This document shows, in pieces, positions 44,662-53,232 of a DNA stretch of 59,416 bases. The notes under the pieces were generated by a model that saw nothing but the letters and a program-made list of their open reading frames with translations, ran no database searches and was not told where the DNA came from. Numbering within the stretch: the stretch's first letter is position 1; each line of letters begins with the position of its first letter. Location of the stretch: NCBI GenBank assembly GCA_040756435.1, contig JBFLZD010000018.1:1-59416 (forward strand), written 5' to 3'. A program made the translations under genes and the position numbers. This DNA is from Spirochaetota bacterium (GTDB taxonomy: Bacteria > Spirochaetota > UBA4802 > UB4802).

Positions 44662-45554
44662 AGTAGTTTTTCTGCTCCCTGATCAATCATAAAGCGTGCT
44701 AACCTGTCCCCTGCCCGTGTTGGGTCAGTATCTTCAACAGTATGGCGAAAATATCGTGTTCCGTCAACGGAAAGAATTACGCCGGTGAGTATAATAGTTT
44801 CATCAACGCAATGTGCAAACGCTCCCAATGGCACGTGGCATCCTGCACCAAATGCTTTTAAAAACTGTCGCTCGGCCTGAACTGATTTTGCTGTTGCTGC
44901 ATCGTGAAGATGTTTTACCGCTTCAATTGCCGTTTTGTCATCACTGCGCACCTGTATGGCAAGCGCTCCCTGACCTGGTGAAGGCAAAAAGTAACTGAAT
45001 GGCAGCGCCATACTGTAAAAGCCCAAAAGATCAATACCCAACCGTTTTAATCCCGCTTTAGCCAGTATGATGGCATCAAACTTGCCTTCACGTAAGCGAC
45101 GGATACGTGTGGGCACATTACCTCTCAGTGGCATGGCTTCCGTTGATGACAGTACTCGTTTGAGTTGCGCCACCCTTCGCAGTGAGCTTGTCCCAACTTT
45201 TGCATTTTCTTTTAGCGGAAACCAGTGGTTTGCTCTGTACGCTTCAGGTCGTATAATGATAACATCTGAAGGGTCCTCACGTTTTGTGACTGCTGCAATG
45301 GCAAGCCCCGGTGTGTCATCGGTTGGCAGGTCCTTCATGGAATGCACAGCCATGTCGATAGTTCCTGATAACAGGGCCTCTTCCAGTTCCTTGGTAAAAA
45401 AACCTTTGCCTTCAATTTTATCAAAGGACACATTTTGTATACGATCACCTTTTGTTTTTATGGTGACTATCGCATGCTCCTCTTTTAACTGGCTGGCAAC
45501 AAAATTGGCCTGCCACAGTGCCAGTGCACTACCCCGTGTTCCTATTTTTATCAT
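44658..45554 (-). CDS. hemC: Porphobilinogen deaminase
   Basis: A 298-aa enzyme that polymerises four porphobilinogen units. MIKIGTRGSALALWQANF opens the chain, VHSMKDLPT, SLRRVAQLKR and LPSPGQGALAIQ follow, and the dipyrromethane cofactor Cys is in FGAGCHVPLGAF (near 240). ATG 45554 was chosen since homologues begin at MIKIGTRGS; an in-frame TTG at 45581 is rejected. No Shine-Dalgarno is visible. A TATAAT (45568-45573) stands shortly upstream as a likely -10 box. It heads the heme cluster; no hemA lies next to it. Confidence 0.96.
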   Translation of the reverse strand: MIKIGTRGSALALWQANFVASQLKEEHAIVTIKTKGDRIQNVSFDKIEGKGFFTKELEEALLSGTIDMAVHSMKDLPTDDTPGLAIAAVTKREDPSDVIIIRPEAYRANHWFPLKENAKVGTSSLRRVAQLKRVLSSTEAMPLRGNVPTRIRRLREGKFDAIILAKAGLKRLGIDLLGFYSMALPFSYFLPSPGQGALAIQVRSDDKTAIEAVKHLHDAATAKSVQAERQFLKAFGAGCHVPLGAFAHCVDETIILTGVILSVDGTRYFRHTVEDTDPTRAGDRLARFMIDQGAEKLL

Positions 45555-45637
45555 AGTTATATGGTATACCACATTATACAATAATTTTTAACTAACAATG
45601 GATGCATGTGTTTGTAGTATGATGAATAGTGAGTGGG

Positions 45638-46942
45638 CTATGTCAAATAAAAATTATCGCTTAATAGCCATTTCCATAAAGGGACAAGTGTTATGGTTTT
45701 ATCTTTAAATGTATCACTTCCTTCAGTATCCTGGGTAATAATTAATAGATTATCACAATGCAAATCATGAGAAGCAGCATATAAAGACTTGAATTCCCTA
45801 TCATGGGTTTGAATATTTGTAATATCATAACATACCTGTATTAATTGCTGAATATCTTTGCCCTTTTTTATCACAAAATCAACTTCATGGTTGTTATAAT
45901 CTTTCCAGTAATATATTTCCATCTTTGATTCGTAATAACTCTTTCTTCTTTTTAATTCTATTGCTACTGCATTCTCAAGGATTGCACCTTTGTTTTCACT
46001 CACATCCACGCCAACAATTTGTTTCATACCTGTATCAATACTATAAACTTTTTTAGGCGCCAGTATTCTTTCTTTTAGTTTATATGAAAATCGTTCAACT
46101 ACAAAAATAAGAAATGAATACTCAAGAAATGAGACCCAATTTCGGATTGTACTAATATCTTTTATCCCAAAAATATTTTTTAGTTTGTTGTAGCTAAACT
46201 CAAATGATGAATTGGAAATAAGATATCTCACTATATCTCTGAATAACATATTTTTTCTAATGGAATATCGTTTTATTATGTCTTTTTCAATAATATCTGA
46301 ATATATCTTTAAAAGCATTTCCCTTCCAAGCTGATACGTTTCAGGGAACCCCCCTTCTTTTAAATATTCCTCAACATGCTTTTTTAAAATCCCAACTTTC
46401 TGCGTAGAGTACATATTATCACTTGGTACTGAAAATCCGTGATAGTGTAGAAACTCTTGTAAATTAAAAGGCATCAAGACAAAATCAATATAACGCCCTG
46501 TAAGGTGAGTGGCCAATTCTCCTGATAATAAATTTGAATTTGAGCCAGTAATGATTACTTTTTTTGTTCTCCTGAGTCTATTGACAAAAAGTTCCCATCC
46601 TTTAATATTCTGCAATTCATCTAAAACAATACACTCACATTCACCATATAACTCATAAAACACTTCAAGCAGTAAATCAAAGTCATCCGTAGTAAAATGC
46701 AAAAGTCTTTCATCATCAAAATTTATATATGCAAAAAGTTCATTAAACCCAGCTATCTGCCAGCTTAATACCGATTTACCACAGCGCCTGATACCTGTAA
46801 TAACTAATATATTAGGATACTTTAAATATGACTGCAATTGGGGTAAATTAACTGCTCTTTGTATGATGTTCCCTTTTTTAAATTTTTCCAGAATTTCTTC
46901 TTTCTGTGATACGATAATACGTTTTAAAATCTCAGGTTTCAT
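45638..46942 (-). CDS. AAA ATPase with DUF4143 nuclease-like domain
   Basis: A 434-aa protein of the AAA_14/DUF4143 group. Walker A GIRRCGKSVL is near residue 50, Walker B ECIVLDELQNIKGWE near 106, ITGSNSNLLSGELATHLTGR is the family's sensor region, and the C-terminal DUF4143 part ends in a PD-(D/E)XK-like NHEVDFVIKKG (near 352). Members are widespread and mobile; the function is unclear. It is preceded by a perfect 14-bp inverted repeat and has no ribosome site of its own that I can see. Confidence 0.9.
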   Translation of the reverse strand: MKPEILKRIIVSQKEEILEKFKKGNIIQRAVNLPQLQSYLKYPNILVITGIRRCGKSVLSWQIAGFNELFAYINFDDERLLHFTTDDFDLLLEVFYELYGECECIVLDELQNIKGWELFVNRLRRTKKVIITGSNSNLLSGELATHLTGRYIDFVLMPFNLQEFLHYHGFSVPSDNMYSTQKVGILKKHVEEYLKEGGFPETYQLGREMLLKIYSDIIEKDIIKRYSIRKNMLFRDIVRYLISNSSFEFSYNKLKNIFGIKDISTIRNWVSFLEYSFLIFVVERFSYKLKERILAPKKVYSIDTGMKQIVGVDVSENKGAILENAVAIELKRRKSYYESKMEIYYWKDYNNHEVDFVIKKGKDIQQLIQVCYDITNIQTHDREFKSLYAASHDLHCDNLLIITQDTEGSDTFKDKTITLVPLWKWLLSDNFYLT

Positions 46943-46950
46943 TTTATTAT

Positions 46951-46981
46951 AACCATAAAGATTAGGTTAATCTTTATGGTT
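46951..46981. promoter_or_regulatory. Perfect inverted repeat at the DUF4143 ATPase start
   Basis: AACCATAAAGATTA (46951-46964) and TAATCTTTATGGTT (46968-46981) form a perfect 14-bp inverted repeat with a 3-base centre, ending 9 bases before the ATG. It may be an operator or a hairpin covering the ribosome-binding region. I recall similar palindromes before genes of this family. Confidence 0.7.
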
Positions 46982-47021
46982 ATTTAAATGTATTTTAGTA
47001 TTAATGTCAATTATTTTATAT

Positions 47022-47615
47022 CTATATTTCTATCCCCTCAAAAACCCTGTTTCCATCAATTATTAGACCTTCAAGCACACTGCTTTTAAATGTTTCACCT
47101 TTTCGATAGTGTAATGGCTTTTCAAAGGTACCATCAGATCCAAGTCTGAATACATTAAGATAATACGCCTCGGGATTTACAATCCAGTATTCCCTTACAC
47201 CGTGGCGCTCATAAAGTTTCAATTTTTCGGTTTCATCTTTATATGCGGTGGATTCTGAAAGCACTTCCACCACAAGATCCGGAGCACCAATTATTCCGCG
47301 CTTTTCAATCTTTTTTTTGTTGCATACCACCACTATGTCGGGCTGCACCACGGTAAAAATGTTTTCATCAGAAGTGCTACTGCTTTCAGGCAGGATTACA
47401 TCAACAGGAGCTACAAACACTTTACAATCCTTCCCTTCCAGATAATCTGCAATAATGCGTCCAATGTTTAATACTATGCTCTGATGAGTTACATTTGGCG
47501 CAGGTGTCATATCGTAGGCTACTCCATCAATGAGTTCCCAGCGCTCTTCAGGCGGCCAGGTGAGGTAATCGGCATAGGTAAACCGCGTGTCGTGTTTTTG
47601 TTTGGGTAATGGCAT
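47022..47615 (-). CDS. Uma2-family endonuclease-like protein
   Basis: A 197-aa member of the Uma2 (DUF820) family, PD-(D/E)XK fold. FTYADYLTWPPEERWELIDGVAYDM opens the domain, VQPDIVVVCNKKKI and APDLVVEVLSEST hold the D...ExL-type active-site positions, and KLKLYERHGVREYWIVNP is the usual closing helix. Often found in many copies with unknown function. Monocistronic on the minus strand. Confidence 0.9.
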   Translation of the reverse strand: MPLPKQKHDTRFTYADYLTWPPEERWELIDGVAYDMTPAPNVTHQSIVLNIGRIIADYLEGKDCKVFVAPVDVILPESSSTSDENIFTVVQPDIVVVCNKKKIEKRGIIGAPDLVVEVLSESTAYKDETEKLKLYERHGVREYWIVNPEAYYLNVFRLGSDGTFEKPLHYRKGETFKSSVLEGLIIDGNRVFEGIEI

Positions 47616-47832
47616 TTCTGCTTCCTTAGTATGGAATCACTTTAAAGTTAACTCATTATCATTATTCTGTCAATCATAATGTTAAGGATATTTTTGTTGA
47701 AATACTTATGCTCAGGCACCTTATTGATATTGAAACCGTTTATAAAGAAAATTTATGAAGATTTATACCACCTACTTTTGGTAATTGCCATTTTCGACAT
47801 TGTTTTCATATCAATATTAAAGGAAGATAAAT

Positions 47833-48429
47833 TTAATTTTCTTTTAGTTTTTCAATCACGCCAGAAATTTCCAATAAGGCATTTGAAATTTTTTGCTGAA
47901 TTTCTAATGGAGGCAATGGAATTTTTAGCGCTTCAAGATTATCTATTGAAATACCACCATTGCCATCAAAAATTTTGAAAAACAATCCTTTTCGATACCA
48001 CCAATGAAGCACATGTACCACATAAAACGGATCGGCAATTGATCCATCAATTGCAATCCCTGCACACGAACTATCGACCAGGCCTCCTTCAGAAAAAACG
48101 GGTATAATGGCACTTGCCCCTGCGTATTCACCATCAAGTACAAATACAATATCACCTCCAAAAACTAACTGGTTTTGCGCCTCACACTCATCAATTCCAA
48201 TTGTAGCACAGAGTAAAGGCGCAAATTTTAATGTCTTTATACATTCGGGAGAAATCATTGCAACAGGTTTTGCTCCTGAGCCAATGATGTTTTTCCCTCT
48301 AAAGATTGGCCGTTTTACAATTGAGGAAAGCGCTTTGTGTTCAAACGCTCCTTTGGCAAAAAACGCATCCATCATATCTATCTTACAGGAATACAGAGCT
48401 TCAATTACGCTGCTAAAAATGTCTTCCAT
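47833..48429 (-). CDS. Orphan HsdS-like single target-recognition domain
   Basis: A 198-aa protein with the shape of one type I specificity half: a globular part with SSIVKRPIFRGKNIIGSG and FGGDIVFVLDGEYAGASAI, then the helical spacer motif LKIPLPPLEIQQKISNALLEI. A full HsdS has two such domains. No hsdM or hsdR is adjacent. It may be a remnant, a donor for recombination of specificity domains, or a half-subunit that dimerises. ATG 48429 was chosen over 48474 since the domain starts there. Confidence 0.7.
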   Translation of the reverse strand: MEDIFSSVIEALYSCKIDMMDAFFAKGAFEHKALSSIVKRPIFRGKNIIGSGAKPVAMISPECIKTLKFAPLLCATIGIDECEAQNQLVFGGDIVFVLDGEYAGASAIIPVFSEGGLVDSSCAGIAIDGSIADPFYVVHVLHWWYRKGLFFKIFDGNGGISIDNLEALKIPLPPLEIQQKISNALLEISGVIEKLKEN

Positions 48430-48515
48430 ATTGTCTTTTCCTTTTTTATGATTGACATCACTTTCATATTTCACTATTTTTCTGTCAAAAAGATTTGTAT
48501 GAGGAACAAACGATA

Positions 48516-48896
48516 ATGAAAAAAATTATTTCAACACCAAATGCCCCTCAGGCAATTGGACCATATTCACAGGCAGTAAGGGCTGGTGATTTTTTGTTCA
48601 TCTCGGGTCAGCTTGGTCTGGTGCCCCAAACCGGTGCGTTAGAAGAAGGGATTGAAGCACAAACCAAGCGCGCCATGGAAAACATTGGTGCAATCCTTAA
48701 AGAAGCAGGTGGCGGCTTTGAAAATGTGGTAAAGACCACCATTCTCCTTGCGGATATAAGCGATTTTCCAAAAGTAAACGAAATATACTCACAATATTTT
48801 TCAAATGATTTCCCCGCACGAGCAACCTTTGCCGTAGCTGCACTTCCTAAGGAAGCGCTCATAGAAATAGAAGCTATTGCCTATTTTGGGAAATAG
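48516..48896 (+). CDS. ridA: RidA-family enamine/imine deaminase
   Basis: A 126-aa protein, full length. MKKIISTPNAPQAIGPYSQAV, FLFISGQLGL, NIGAILKEAGGGFENVVKTT and FPARATFAVAALPKEALIEIEAIA are hallmark RidA pieces; the active-site Arg lies in PARATF. It hydrolyses reactive 2-aminoacrylate and related enamines. ATG 48516 was chosen over 48495 because homologues begin there. It is divergent from the HsdS-like gene. Confidence 0.95.
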   Translation: MKKIISTPNAPQAIGPYSQAVRAGDFLFISGQLGLVPQTGALEEGIEAQTKRAMENIGAILKEAGGGFENVVKTTILLADISDFPKVNEIYSQYFSNDFPARATFAVAALPKEALIEIEAIAYFGK

Positions 48897-48957
48897 ATAC
48901 ACCTGCATGTTTGATTAATTTTGCTTTTTGAAATTCCTTTTTTATGTGGTGAGATAA

Positions 48958-49105
48958 TTTGGGTGATACGAAGCAATCCTGTGACTCACTCCCTGTCATT
49001 GCGAACGAAGTGAAGCAATACTGTCCTTTAAAAAAGAAAAAAAGATTGCTTCGGTACCCGTGACAGTTTTTCGCAATTACGGGAAAAAGTGATCGTAATG
49101 ACGTA
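48958..49105. repeat. Dispersed GAAGTGAAGCAAT-type repeat
   Basis: Contains GTCATTGCGAACGAAGTGAAGCAAT, a phrase seen in many unrelated genomes as an intergenic repeat, and a partly inverted second copy (AGATTGCTTCGG ... GTGACAG ... TCGCAATTACG). It separates host-like DNA from the GC-rich island 2. Confidence 0.55.
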
Positions 49106-49119
49106 TTTCCCCACGCCAC

Positions 49120-50595
49120 CTACCTCGCGCTACTATACTCACTGTAGGTAAGTGCGAACACCATATCGGTCAGCCAGCGCCTGAATGAATCGTTATCGCT
49201 GAACTGCTTGAATAGCTCCGTATCGTCTTTGAGCAGCGCAGTCATTACACGTGCAAGAGCTTTATCGTGCTCGATACGGGCATTCTGCCTGTCGGAATAC
49301 TGACACGCTTTCTGATAAGCGGTGTCGTCGGCCACTCGCTGAGGAATTTCTTGGGTGATTAGTTTGCGTACCCGGTCGGCGTCGGTCCAGGGGATGTTAC
49401 CAAATAGGTCATTGAAGCTTTTGATGATGTTTGAGAGCCGATCCATCTCCGGCTCGGACTTGTGACCACTGCCCGTCGGAATTGGCTCAATTTCGGCATC
49501 GGCATCGGTAAGCACTATGCGCATAGTCGCTCGTTTCTCGACTCGATAGCTATCCATGTCGATTGCGTCGAGGATCCCCTTAGAGAGGTCTTCCTCTTTG
49601 GGTGCCGGCAACTTGGGAACGAGGAAATTGAGAAAAATGGAGAGCTTTTCCCAGCCAGCATTGGTGTAAGCAAGTATTGTCGACAAGAAGTTGTATGTCC
49701 GCAGAAAAGCTTTGGCTTTACTTTTGAAGTCAACCTGAGCATCTTCGTCGAGCTCATCGAGGTAATGTGCCACACCTGCATCGAGGATCGGATCAAGCTG
49801 GTCGCGGTCGGCCCCGCTCAGGTAGAGTCGCACCAGTTCATCAACTTGCTCAGGCGAATACACCTGGTGTCGATCCAAATCGGATTTGAGGTCGTGCAGC
49901 TTGTTCGGGTCGGTTTCATCGGCGAGGATGGTGGTGCGGTAGTACGGCTCGAACGCCTTCTGGATCGTCTCCGGGTCATTGACGAAATCGAGCACGAAGG
50001 TGTCGTGCTTCTGCGGGTGAGCGCGGTTGAGTCGCGAGAGAGTCTGCACCGCTTTGACCCCGGAGAGCACCTTGTCCACATACATTGTGTGCAGGAGCGG
50101 TTCGTCGTAACCGGTCTGAAACTTGTCGGCACAGATCAAGAAGCGGTATGGGTCTTCACGGATTTTTTCGGCAATCAGGCTGGAAGAAAAGCCGTTGAGG
50201 CTTGCTTCGGTGACTTTCACGCCGTTGTACTCGTACTCGCCGGAAAACGCTACAATAGCTTTATAGGGGCTTTTGCGCTCTGCAAGGTAGTCCTGAAAGG
50301 CGTGAAAGTACTGGATCGCGCGCTCAATGCTGCCTGTAACCACCATGGCCCGCGCCTTGCCGCCGATCTTGCTTTTCGCGATTACCTGCTCATGAAAGTG
50401 GTCCACCATAATCTCAGCCTTCAGGCGAATGGCGTACTCATGACCTTCGACAAAGCGGCGTAGTTTCTTCTGTGCTTTCTTGACGTCGAATTCCGGATCA
50501 TCTTCGATAGTCTTAATGAGCTTATAGTAGCTATTAACCGGTGTGTAGTTGGCAAGCACATCCAGGATAAATCCTTCCTGAATGGCCTGTTTCAT
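49120..50595 (-). pseudogene. C-terminal half of an HsdR
   Basis: The motor/C-terminal half of a type I restriction subunit (about 490 aa): LNGFSSSLIAEKIREDPYRFLICADKFQTGYDEPLLHTMYVDK is helicase motifs V-VI, and AVQTLSRLNRAHPQK the final motif. The nuclease and Walker A regions are missing. The homologous reading frame actually continues upstream of the ATG (PDGTVKHQPFHSYT-M) to about 50640, where it meets a truncated DUF3644 gene in another frame. It is a deletion remnant, not a whole gene. Confidence 0.82.
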
Positions 50596-50912
50596 GGTGT
50601 AACTGTGAAACGGCTGGTGCTTAACCGTGCCGTCTGGTTGCGGGTATGGGCGCTGTGCGTGAAGGGGCTTCCCGAACGCGTGTGCTTGTAGCGCGACCGC
50701 TTGCTACCCCCTCCCTGCTGCACGTAGAGACTGCTCAAGCGGTTCCGGTGCATCGCCAGCCATTTGGCTTTGAGCAAAAGTTCCCAGGCATTGAGCGTAA
50801 GGATGGTGAACGACTCGGCGCGATAGCGAAAATCGGGCTTGTTATAGACGTCAATCGCCGCGACCATGGCGGCGATGCTGCGATCGAGGAGTTCTCTACT
50901 GCGGGCTTTCAT
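50592..50912 (-). pseudogene. Truncated DUF3644 gene
   Basis: About 106 codons beginning LLDRSIAAMVAAIDVYNKPDFRYRAE (split at residues 8-33) and LNAWELLLKAK, the opening of DUF3644 proteins, a defence-island family. After KHTRSGSPFTHS (near 86) the sequence loses resemblance and runs into the frame-shifted start of the hsdR remnant, which indicates a deletion that removed the C-terminal part of this gene and the N-terminal part of hsdR. Confidence 0.75.
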
Positions 50913-51462
50913 GTTTTAGCCACTTCTTCCCGGCCTCGGTAATTTCCCAAATGCCGTGGGGAGAGTCGCTTTTCATCAAGCCTTCCCGCACAAGGGTATT
51001 GCGGCACCACTGGGCCGTGTTGCGCCAACGAATGGATTTGGGATCCGATGGCAATGGCTCATGATCGTATCTCGTCAGCTTGGAACGCATTTTTGTTCCG
51101 ACAAGGTCGAGAACCTCGCTCAGGGAGGCTTTGCCGCCGAGCTCTACAAGGGCTTCCAGGATGGGACGGCGAAAAGCGTCCTCTGGGGTTCGAAGTCCTC
51201 GCGGCAAACGGCTTTTAACCGTGCGAACAGTATTTTTTAGGCGCTGTGGTTTTTTGCTCAGGAGAGATGCCCACTCTTTTTGAAGCGCCTTAACCTTCTC
51301 GCGGAAGTCTGCCAGTCAAGTTGCTTCCTCTATGGCGTGCCGAGCTCTATCGTAATCGCCCTCCTTTAAGGCTTGTGCGCCATCGTCGTTGAGCTGGTTG
51401 GCGACAAGCTCGATTTCTTCCAGGAGAATCTCGAAAGCCGTGTTGACTTCGTTGCTTTCCAT
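50896..51462 (-). pseudogene. Winged-helix protein gene with an in-frame TGA
   Basis: Read from ATG 51462 the frame encodes a helical segment (MESNEVNTAFEILLEEIE), then after 48 codons a TGA at 51316-51318, and on in the same frame (LADFREKVKALQKEW) to a winged-helix domain (FRRPILEALVELGGKASLSEVLDLVG) like that before Mrr-type nucleases, ending at 50896. A single base change from CGA to TGA would explain it. Translation may resume at TTG 51207, giving the last 103 residues. Confidence 0.75.
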
Positions 51463-51466
51463 TGTT

Positions 51467-53104
51467 TCACCCCCTTGTTGATTTTATCTTGTTCTGCTTG
51501 AGGCGGCTCTTGCGGGCGTAGGCTGGATATTGTTCATAAACCACCTCCAGCAGGGCGTTGTGATCGAGGTCGCCGTAGGTCTCGATGATTTGCGCCGCGT
51601 CTTGCTGGAGTTCTTCAGGGAGGACGGCAAGAGCTTCTTGGGCTTTGGCGGGGTCAATCACTGTGATTCTTGTTTTGTCCTCTTCGGTGTCGTGGTCTAC
51701 CCGCACGAGGCCCTCTTGTTGGAGTGCCTCCAGGTCGGCATAGAGCTCTTTGGCAAAGGGTCCGTAGTGATACGGGACGAAGTGGAAGAATCGCCTGCGG
51801 CTCGCGCTGCCCTCCATCTGAAGGAGGAAGGTGTACTTCATGAGTGCGGTCACCAGCACCTCAGCCGACGCCCGCCCCGATCGCCTTGTCTTTTCCACGA
51901 GCAACGCCAAGAGAAGTAACCTCGACAGACGCTCCTGCAAGGCTTGCTGAACAGCAATCCACTCCGCGTTTTCTGCTTCCCATTCGGCAGTCAGCTCGCC
52001 GGTGAAGGCGCGGGAAAGAAGTGATTGAAAAGTTGCTTCGGCGTCTTCCATGGCACCACTCAACAGCATTCGTTGCTCGGCATATTGTTGCACAACGTGC
52101 GCAAAGTATTTCTGAGCGGTTGGATGCGGGGACATAAAGCGCAATTCACGGACAAATTTGAAATGTCGTTCATATCCACGATCAGGCAACTGGGCTAATC
52201 GCAGATGCCAATAGATGTATTCGGGCTCGTATCCTCCAATAACGCGAAGGACCTTTGTACCGTCAGCACCCAGTACGAAGGGAAAATCTACAAACTTAAA
52301 TCGGCGTGTATGATCCCCAAAAATGATGACGGGCAGCGCTCCTTGATAGAGCAAGGTAGTGTCATCAACATAGCCGCCAATAAGGCGCTCTCCTTGGTCA
52401 ATAATCGGACATGACCCGGATGTATTGTTTTTGTATTCATGCTGCTGCGCCTTGTTGCATTCTCTCGTGATATCGAGCAGACAATCTTCGAACTGAATAG
52501 TCAGCCACCCCTTTGGATTTGTCGATGGGTCGCCGAACATTTCCAGAAAGAGCGCGGGCAGTATTTTGTCTGACAGCTCCAGCGCCTCTTTGCGCTTGCG
52601 GCGGATCTCGTCGGCCTTCGTGAGTATATGGACAATCCGCTCCTGGACGGGAAGCGGGGGAAGGGGCACAACGATGTTTTCAAGCCTAGCTTTGCCGATT
52701 GCCCTGAACGTGCTGCCTTCTCCCTGCTCACTGAGCCAAGGCTCAACGTGCTTGAACCAGAAGTATAGATACAGAGTCAGTACGCTCCTAGTGCCGCTAA
52801 TTGCCACAAGGCCACGGCCAATACAGCACCGGTGGCTTGCTAGGTTCGTAGGCCCTACGGGCGCCCGAACCGAAAGCAGGATATCACCTGATTCCGCAGT
52901 CTGCTTGGGCGCAGAGCACCACACACGCGGTTTAGGCGATACGTCACCAAAGTCGGCTTTTCCTTGATAAAACGGAAGCCCGCATCCTTCTTTGTTGTAC
53001 GTTACGCTGGGGGGTGACTGTCCCATAACAATTGTTGCAACTTTTCGGTCTCCCACCTTGCCCCACCGCCAGCCACTAGGAAGTTGACCATGGTCTGGTT
53101 TCAT
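51467..53104 (-). CDS. hsdS: HsdS fused to a Panacea/SocA-like domain
   Basis: A 545-aa protein. Two target-recognition domains occupy residues 1-380, with the spacer motif VPLPPLPVQERIVHIL (near 145) and a second helical spacer near 340-360. Residues about 395-545 are an extra domain: LLLALLVEKTRRSGRASAEVLVTALMKYTFLL and FFHFVPYHYGPFAKELYADLEALQQEGLV match the Panacea (SocA/DUF4065-type) antitoxin-like fold. ATG 53104 is selected by the GGGAGGG site just before it. The stop of the 43-aa gene overlaps this start (ATGA). The extra domain may regulate or guard the complex (inference). Confidence 0.85.
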   Translation of the reverse strand: MKPDHGQLPSGWRWGKVGDRKVATIVMGQSPPSVTYNKEGCGLPFYQGKADFGDVSPKPRVWCSAPKQTAESGDILLSVRAPVGPTNLASHRCCIGRGLVAISGTRSVLTLYLYFWFKHVEPWLSEQGEGSTFRAIGKARLENIVVPLPPLPVQERIVHILTKADEIRRKRKEALELSDKILPALFLEMFGDPSTNPKGWLTIQFEDCLLDITRECNKAQQHEYKNNTSGSCPIIDQGERLIGGYVDDTTLLYQGALPVIIFGDHTRRFKFVDFPFVLGADGTKVLRVIGGYEPEYIYWHLRLAQLPDRGYERHFKFVRELRFMSPHPTAQKYFAHVVQQYAEQRMLLSGAMEDAEATFQSLLSRAFTGELTAEWEAENAEWIAVQQALQERLSRLLLLALLVEKTRRSGRASAEVLVTALMKYTFLLQMEGSASRRRFFHFVPYHYGPFAKELYADLEALQQEGLVRVDHDTEEDKTRITVIDPAKAQEALAVLPEELQQDAAQIIETYGDLDHNALLEVVYEQYPAYARKSRLKQNKIKSTRG

Positions 53105-53232
53105 CGTCCCTCCCATCCGATTACGTTTTTCGCCTGGTCAAGGAACGCCCGCGTCTCGGCGGTTTTGAGGTATCTGGCCACGTCGACCTCGCGATACCGT
53201 CCAGCGACTTCCTGCACGATGTCCATCCTCAT
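53101..53232 (-). CDS. 43-aa protein coupled between GIY-YIG and hsdS
   Basis: A 43-codon gene opening M-R-M-D-I-V-Q-E-V-A-G-R-Y and containing VDVARYLKTAETRAFLDQAK, a likely helix-rich peptide. Its ATG overlaps the GIY-YIG stop and its TGA overlaps the hsdS ATG, so it is translated in a coupled chain; chance would rarely give both overlaps. I recall similar short frames next to hsdS in other loci but cannot cite one. Function unknown; possible subunit stabiliser. Confidence 0.6.
   Translation of the reverse strand: MRMDIVQEVAGRYREVDVARYLKTAETRAFLDQAKNVIGWEGR

Noticed and set aside
47679-47978. 99-codon plus-strand frame
   Set aside because: Mostly antisense to the HsdS-like gene, hydrophobic by AT-rich composition, no ribosome site.
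49462-50463. 333-codon open frame on the plus strand
   Set aside because: Antisense to the hsdR remnant in GC-rich DNA, where long opposite-strand frames arise by chance; its protein has no recognisable motif.
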